Shown piece after piece: positions 5,987 to 8,864 of a DNA stretch of 8,864 nucleotides (the stretch's first letter is position 1; each line of letters begins with the position of its first letter). The notes below the pieces were generated by a model. That model saw nothing but the letters and a program-made list of their open reading frames with translations, was not told where the DNA came from and searched no databases. The position numbers were made by a program, and so were the translations under genes. Origin of the DNA: an uncultured Halieaceae bacterium (GTDB lineage: Bacteria > Pseudomonadota > Gammaproteobacteria > Pseudomonadales > Halieaceae); the NCBI GenBank assembly GCA_938045215.1, contig CALINF010000330.1, forward strand, positions 1-8,864. The letters are read 5' to 3'.

Positions 5987-6679
5987 ATGAGCAACACTCA
6001 GATCTCTCTTAACACCGATCTCGATCAAAGAGTCGTCGTTCGCACGGATGAGTTGGACTGGACACCCAGCCCTGGAGGGCATGTGTTGCGCAAGCGCTTG
6101 CATTTGTCGGGTCGCAGCGAGTCGGGCCAGGTAACTTCCGTCGTGCGCTACTTACCAGGTGCACGCTTCCCCAGTCACGATCACCCTGAGGGTGAGGAGA
6201 TTCTCGTCCTCGATGGCGTGTTCTGCGACGAGTATGGGGACTGGCCAGCGGGCACATACTTGCTCAACCCGGAGGGCTTTGCGCATGCACCTTACTCCGA
6301 GGAGGGCTGTACGTTGTTCGTCAAGCTTCGCCAGTTCCCGGGACACGAACGCGACCATGTGGCCACCCAAACCCGGGATGAGCCGTGGCGAGCGTCTGTG
6401 AAGAAAACCGCGAGCTGGAAAAAACTCTATGCTCAGGAGCCCTATGCAGATTTCATGCGCCTGGAGCACTGGGAAAACCCGTCGGATATTGGGGAAATCA
6501 CATTCCCACAAGGCGCGGAGCTGTTCGTGCTAAGCGGATCCTTCGACGATGAGTACGGCCACTATCCAACGCATACCTGGCTGCGAATTCCGGCGGGTGA
6601 ATCGCTAACACCCACCAGCCAGGAATTCTGCGAGCTCTACATCAAGGAAGGTGGCTTTACCTACCTGCGCCAGGCATAG
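5987..6679 (+). CDS. ChrR-like double-cupin protein
   Basis: A 230-residue soluble protein made of two cupin lobes, like the C-terminal domain of the anti-sigma factor ChrR (Cupin_7). In lobe one (about 48-115) H64, H66 and E70 of HDHPEGEE plus H100 of FAHAPYS form a complete metal site; their spacing (2, 4, 30) equals that of the ChrR zinc ligands as I remember them. Lobe two (about 155-225) keeps the cupin strand pattern (GAELFVLSGSFDDEYG, TWLRIPAG) but has no histidine ligands. The zinc-binding anti-sigma N-terminal domain of ChrR is absent and no ECF sigma gene is adjacent, so this is a stand-alone cupin, not an anti-sigma factor. ATG 5987 has a weak AGGCGG close upstream. It probably shares a transcript with the glutaminase gene; a link to oxidative or carbonyl chemistry is speculative. 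Confidence 0.85.
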   Translation: MSNTQISLNTDLDQRVVVRTDELDWTPSPGGHVLRKRLHLSGRSESGQVTSVVRYLPGARFPSHDHPEGEEILVLDGVFCDEYGDWPAGTYLLNPEGFAHAPYSEEGCTLFVKLRQFPGHERDHVATQTRDEPWRASVKKTASWKKLYAQEPYADFMRLEHWENPSDIGEITFPQGAELFVLSGSFDDEYGHYPTHTWLRIPAGESLTPTSQEFCELYIKEGGFTYLRQA

Positions 6680-6681
6680 CG

Positions 6682-7446
6682 TTACAGCGTCATACCACCA
6701 TCGACTACGATGCATTCACCATTGGTGTAGCTGCTCGCGTCTGATACCAGATATAACACCGTACCCGCCATCTCGTCGGGTTCTGCGTGGCGCCCCATTG
6801 GGATGGCCTCCATCGCCCTGTCATAGATCGCATCATTGCTAAACAGCGCGCCAGCGAACTTGGTGCGGGTTAGGCCCGGCAACAGTGCGTTGCAGCGGAT
6901 ACCGAGACCGCCGCATTCCTTGGCAAAAGCTTTGGTCATGTTAACCACCGCTGCCTTGGTGATGGAGTAAATTCCCTGCATCGGACCAGGTTGCAGTGCG
7001 TTGATAGATGCTGTGTTTACGATGGCGCCGCCGCCGCTGTCACGCATAAGCTTGCCCGCCTCGATTGACATAAAGAAATACCCCCGCACATTAACATCGA
7101 CTGTCTTGTTAAACGCACCCAGATCAGTATCGAGAATATGACCGAAGTAGGGATTGGTCGCGGCATTGTTCACACAGATGTCGAGGCGACCATGAGTCGA
7201 GCGAATATGCTCAAACGTTGCGGCAATATCGTCCATGCTGCCCACATGACACGCGAACGCTTCAGCGCTACCGCCGTCCTCACGAATTGCATCGGCTACC
7301 GTGGTGCAATCGTCAATTTTACGACTCGACACGATCACATGTGCACCTTGCTGGGCTAGTAGTCGGGCTATAGATTCACCAATGCCACGGCTGGCACCGC
7401 TGACGAGGGCGATCTTTCCGGTAAGGTCAAATAACTGTGTTGGCAT
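6682..7446 (-). CDS. Classical short-chain dehydrogenase/reductase (SDR)
   Basis: A 254-residue classical SDR, of the normal length for the family. The cofactor motif is SGASRGIG (16-23), and SSR at 40-42 after the second strand suggests NADP(H). NNAA (93-96) is the stabilising motif. The catalytic tetrad is N119, S147, Y160 and K164 (YSITK). The stretch VNNAATNPYFG, the RGYFFMSIEA helix and the PMGRHAEPDEMA end resemble DHRS4-like and FabG-like oxidoreductases; the substrate cannot be read from the sequence, though a hydroxy- or ketoacyl compound or a secondary alcohol is typical. ATG 7446 has AGGAG 9 bp upstream (7460-7456). The 3' end lies only 2 bp from the convergent cupin gene, with no terminator visible. 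The MFS gene lies upstream on the same strand after 127 bp. Confidence 0.93.
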   Translation of the reverse strand: MPTQLFDLTGKIALVSGASRGIGESIARLLAQQGAHVIVSSRKIDDCTTVADAIREDGGSAEAFACHVGSMDDIAATFEHIRSTHGRLDICVNNAATNPYFGHILDTDLGAFNKTVDVNVRGYFFMSIEAGKLMRDSGGGAIVNTASINALQPGPMQGIYSITKAAVVNMTKAFAKECGGLGIRCNALLPGLTRTKFAGALFSNDAIYDRAMEAIPMGRHAEPDEMAGTVLYLVSDASSYTNGECIVVDGGMTL

Positions 7447-7537
7447 TGCTAGAAGCTCCTTTCGCTAGATTAACAAGTGACATGAATCGAGTACCGGGAT
7501 TCGGCAGCGCTGGCTCACAAGAGGACCGCTACGATCA

Positions 7538-7551
7538 TGAGTGCTCACTCA
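7538..7551. promoter_or_regulatory. Symmetric operator-like site upstream of the SDR gene
   Basis: TGAGTG (7538-7543) and CACTCA (7546-7551) are perfect inverted 6-bp arms around a CT centre. A 2-base loop is too short for a stable hairpin, so a DNA-binding dimer is more likely than a terminator. TetR-type repressors often bind sites of this shape. It lies 91 bp upstream of the SDR start and 22 bp after the MFS stop. No regulator gene is adjacent in the window. Confidence 0.45.
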
Positions 7552-7573
7552 AAGGTGTCGGAATACTACGCGG

Positions 7574-8758
7574 TCACAACGCGGATTGCATCTTGGTGGT
7601 GCGTTGAATCGGGCGCTCACATAGTGCCCAGATCAGGTAGGCAAACACCAACACGGCTAACGTCAACCAGGCTGCCCGGTAGCCGAACAGCGTGAGATTC
7701 AGCCCACCCAGCAAAGGCCCTAACACCCTGCCCCACGAGGCCAAAGACGCCGTTGTTCCCAGCATCCTGCCGCGTGACGCAACAGGCGTGCGCTCGCTGG
7801 TAAGTGTATTGAGAACCGGCATACACATGGTTGCCCCCGTCATGGTGACCAGCGCCGAGCCCACGATAAATACCGTGGTGTTGGAGAATGCTGCGATGAC
7901 AAGACCGACGAAAAAGCAACTGATGCTGGTACGCAGTAATGGAATCTCTCCGAATGCGCGTACCATTGGGCCAATCAGAACGCCCTGCATCAATGCCATG
8001 ATCCCGCCCTGAATACCGAATACGATACCGACCTCACGGGCGGTCCAATTTAATGTGTCGGCAACCCACAGCGGGAAAATATAGGTAAAACCACTGACAC
8101 AGCTGTTATGCAATACATACTGCAAAGCCAACAAACGGTTGCCGGTATCCCGCAGCAGAGTCAGCGTAGACACTCTGGGTTGCGTGCGTTGCATGTGGCG
8201 ATTTTCCTGACGCCGTTGCAGGGATACGGATTCCGGTAAAAAGATTTGCGCAGCAATCACAGCCAACAGTGACATCAATCCCGCCACCAGACAGGGCAAC
8301 ACAAAACTGCCACTGTCACCAGCCAGCAAACCACCAAGCACGGGGCCCAATACCAGCCCCATGCCAAACGCGGAACCAATGACACCCATACCCCGCGCTC
8401 GATTCTCAGGCGATGTGACATCTGCCATCATCGCCGACGCCACGCCAAAGTTGCCAGCCATCACGCCGGCAAAGGCGCGAGCGCAGTAGACCATCCACAA
8501 CTCGCTGGCCAAACCGAGCATGACATAGGAGATGGCCGCACCAGACAGGCAAATCATGATGACCGGCTTACGGCCCAGACGATCAGACAGCCTGCCCCAA
8601 AATGGACCGCAAAGCCCTGAGCACACGGCATAACTAACAATGATCAGCGCGATATCGATTTTGTGGGCGCCCAGCTCAGGCGACAAGAAGGGCAGAATAG
8701 GAATGACAATGCCAAACCCGACCAGGTCCAGCAGCACCACGCCAAACAGCACGGGCAT
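7574..8758 (-). CDS. MFS transporter, drug:H+ antiporter-1 (TetA/MdtG-like)
   Basis: A 394-residue major facilitator protein with about 12 hydrophobic segments, the normal size for DHA1 transporters. TM1 carries DLVGFGIVIPILPF (11-24), as in TetA-like proteins. Loop 2-3 has motif A, GRLSDRLGRKPV (55-66). TM4 has R94, the site of motif B. TM5 has the antiporter motif C pattern, GMGLVLGPVLGG (132-143). A charged central cytoplasmic loop (about 175-207, rich in Q, R, E) separates the two halves, and a second motif-A-like ASRGRMLG follows TM10. Export of a small, probably hydrophobic compound is likely; the specific substrate is not evident. ATG 8758 has AGGAG 7 bp upstream and begins 2 bp after the stop of the preceding gene, so translation is probably coupled with it. 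The SDR gene downstream may handle the same compound. Confidence 0.92.
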   Translation of the reverse strand: MPVLFGVVLLDLVGFGIVIPILPFLSPELGAHKIDIALIIVSYAVCSGLCGPFWGRLSDRLGRKPVIMICLSGAAISYVMLGLASELWMVYCARAFAGVMAGNFGVASAMMADVTSPENRARGMGVIGSAFGMGLVLGPVLGGLLAGDSGSFVLPCLVAGLMSLLAVIAAQIFLPESVSLQRRQENRHMQRTQPRVSTLTLLRDTGNRLLALQYVLHNSCVSGFTYIFPLWVADTLNWTAREVGIVFGIQGGIMALMQGVLIGPMVRAFGEIPLLRTSISCFFVGLVIAAFSNTTVFIVGSALVTMTGATMCMPVLNTLTSERTPVASRGRMLGTTASLASWGRVLGPLLGGLNLTLFGYRAAWLTLAVLVFAYLIWALCERPIQRTTKMQSAL

Positions 8759-8760
8759 GG

Positions 8761-8864
8761 CTAAACTCCTGGTGACGGCGTACCGGCTTCGTAGTACGAC
8801 GCCGGCTTGGCAAACATCCGGGCGGCTGTGTGCACGCTTGCACCCTTTGATGCCAGGGCCTGAC
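8761..8864 (-). CDS. C-terminal end of an unrecognised gene cut by the right window edge
   Basis: The minus frame is open from the right edge for 34 codons and stops with TAG at 8763-8761. The residues end ARMFAKPASYYEAGTPSPGV, which I do not recognise as a family signature. Its stop lies 2 bp before the MFS ATG, an arrangement typical of operon partners, and the MFS ribosome-binding site AGGAG lies inside its last codons. This packing is the main reason to call it a real gene end rather than chance. Confidence 0.55.
   Translation of the reverse strand, partial: QALASKGASVHTAARMFAKPASYYEAGTPSPGV

Noticed and set aside
5585..6103. A 172-codon minus-strand open frame
   Set aside because: It lies antisense to the glutaminase and cupin genes, both of which have clear family motifs; its translation shows no domain.
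6152..6511. A 119-codon minus-strand open frame
   Set aside because: It is antisense to the cupin metal-binding lobe and has no motif of its own.
5987..6679. Cupin as a full ChrR anti-sigma factor
   Set aside because: The N-terminal zinc anti-sigma domain is missing and there is no ECF sigma gene next to it in the window.

Overview
The window looks like chromosomal DNA of a Gram-negative proteobacterium, most likely a marine-type gammaproteobacterium. Base composition is moderately GC-rich. There are two lipoproteins with clean lipoboxes, a LysR regulator, a Sec-exported glutaminase and a ChrR-type cupin. The lineage is inferred from gene content and style, not from a marker gene. I see no IS element, CRISPR array, tRNA, rRNA, integrase or phage gene.

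Left part (1-2285, minus strand). A LysR-type regulator is followed by a small PAPS-dependent sulfotransferase. After that comes an aspartyl/asparaginyl beta-hydroxylase-like 2-oxoglutarate/Fe(II) oxygenase that runs off the left edge. The last two are 24 bp apart and probably form a tailoring pair with an unknown substrate.

Middle left (2286-3758). A roughly 250-bp intergenic region carries two dyads of LysR-box form. It leads into two plus-strand DUF4136-like outer-membrane lipoproteins in tandem. The LysR gene and both lipoproteins use non-ATG starts.

Middle (3774-6679). A D-2-hydroxyacid dehydrogenase (glyoxylate/hydroxypyruvate reductase type, minus strand) is divergent from a plus-strand pair. 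The pair is an exported serine-dependent glutaminase A and a two-lobed ChrR-like cupin with a complete zinc-ligand set in its first lobe only. A hairpin sits in the glutaminase leader and another directly after its stop codon.

Right part (6682-8864, minus strand). From the right edge inward come the C-terminal end of an unrecognised gene, an MFS drug:H+ antiporter-like transporter that starts 2 bp after that gene stops, and, after 126 bp, a classical SDR oxidoreductase. A symmetric TGAGTG-CT-CACTCA site, of the form TetR-type repressors bind, lies in the gap before the SDR gene.

Most of this is recognisable accessory metabolism. The less ordinary points are the sulfotransferase/hydroxylase pair, the exported glutaminase coupled to a solitary ChrR-like cupin, and the two candidate operator regions. 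I do not see a clearly new multi-gene defence or mobile system.
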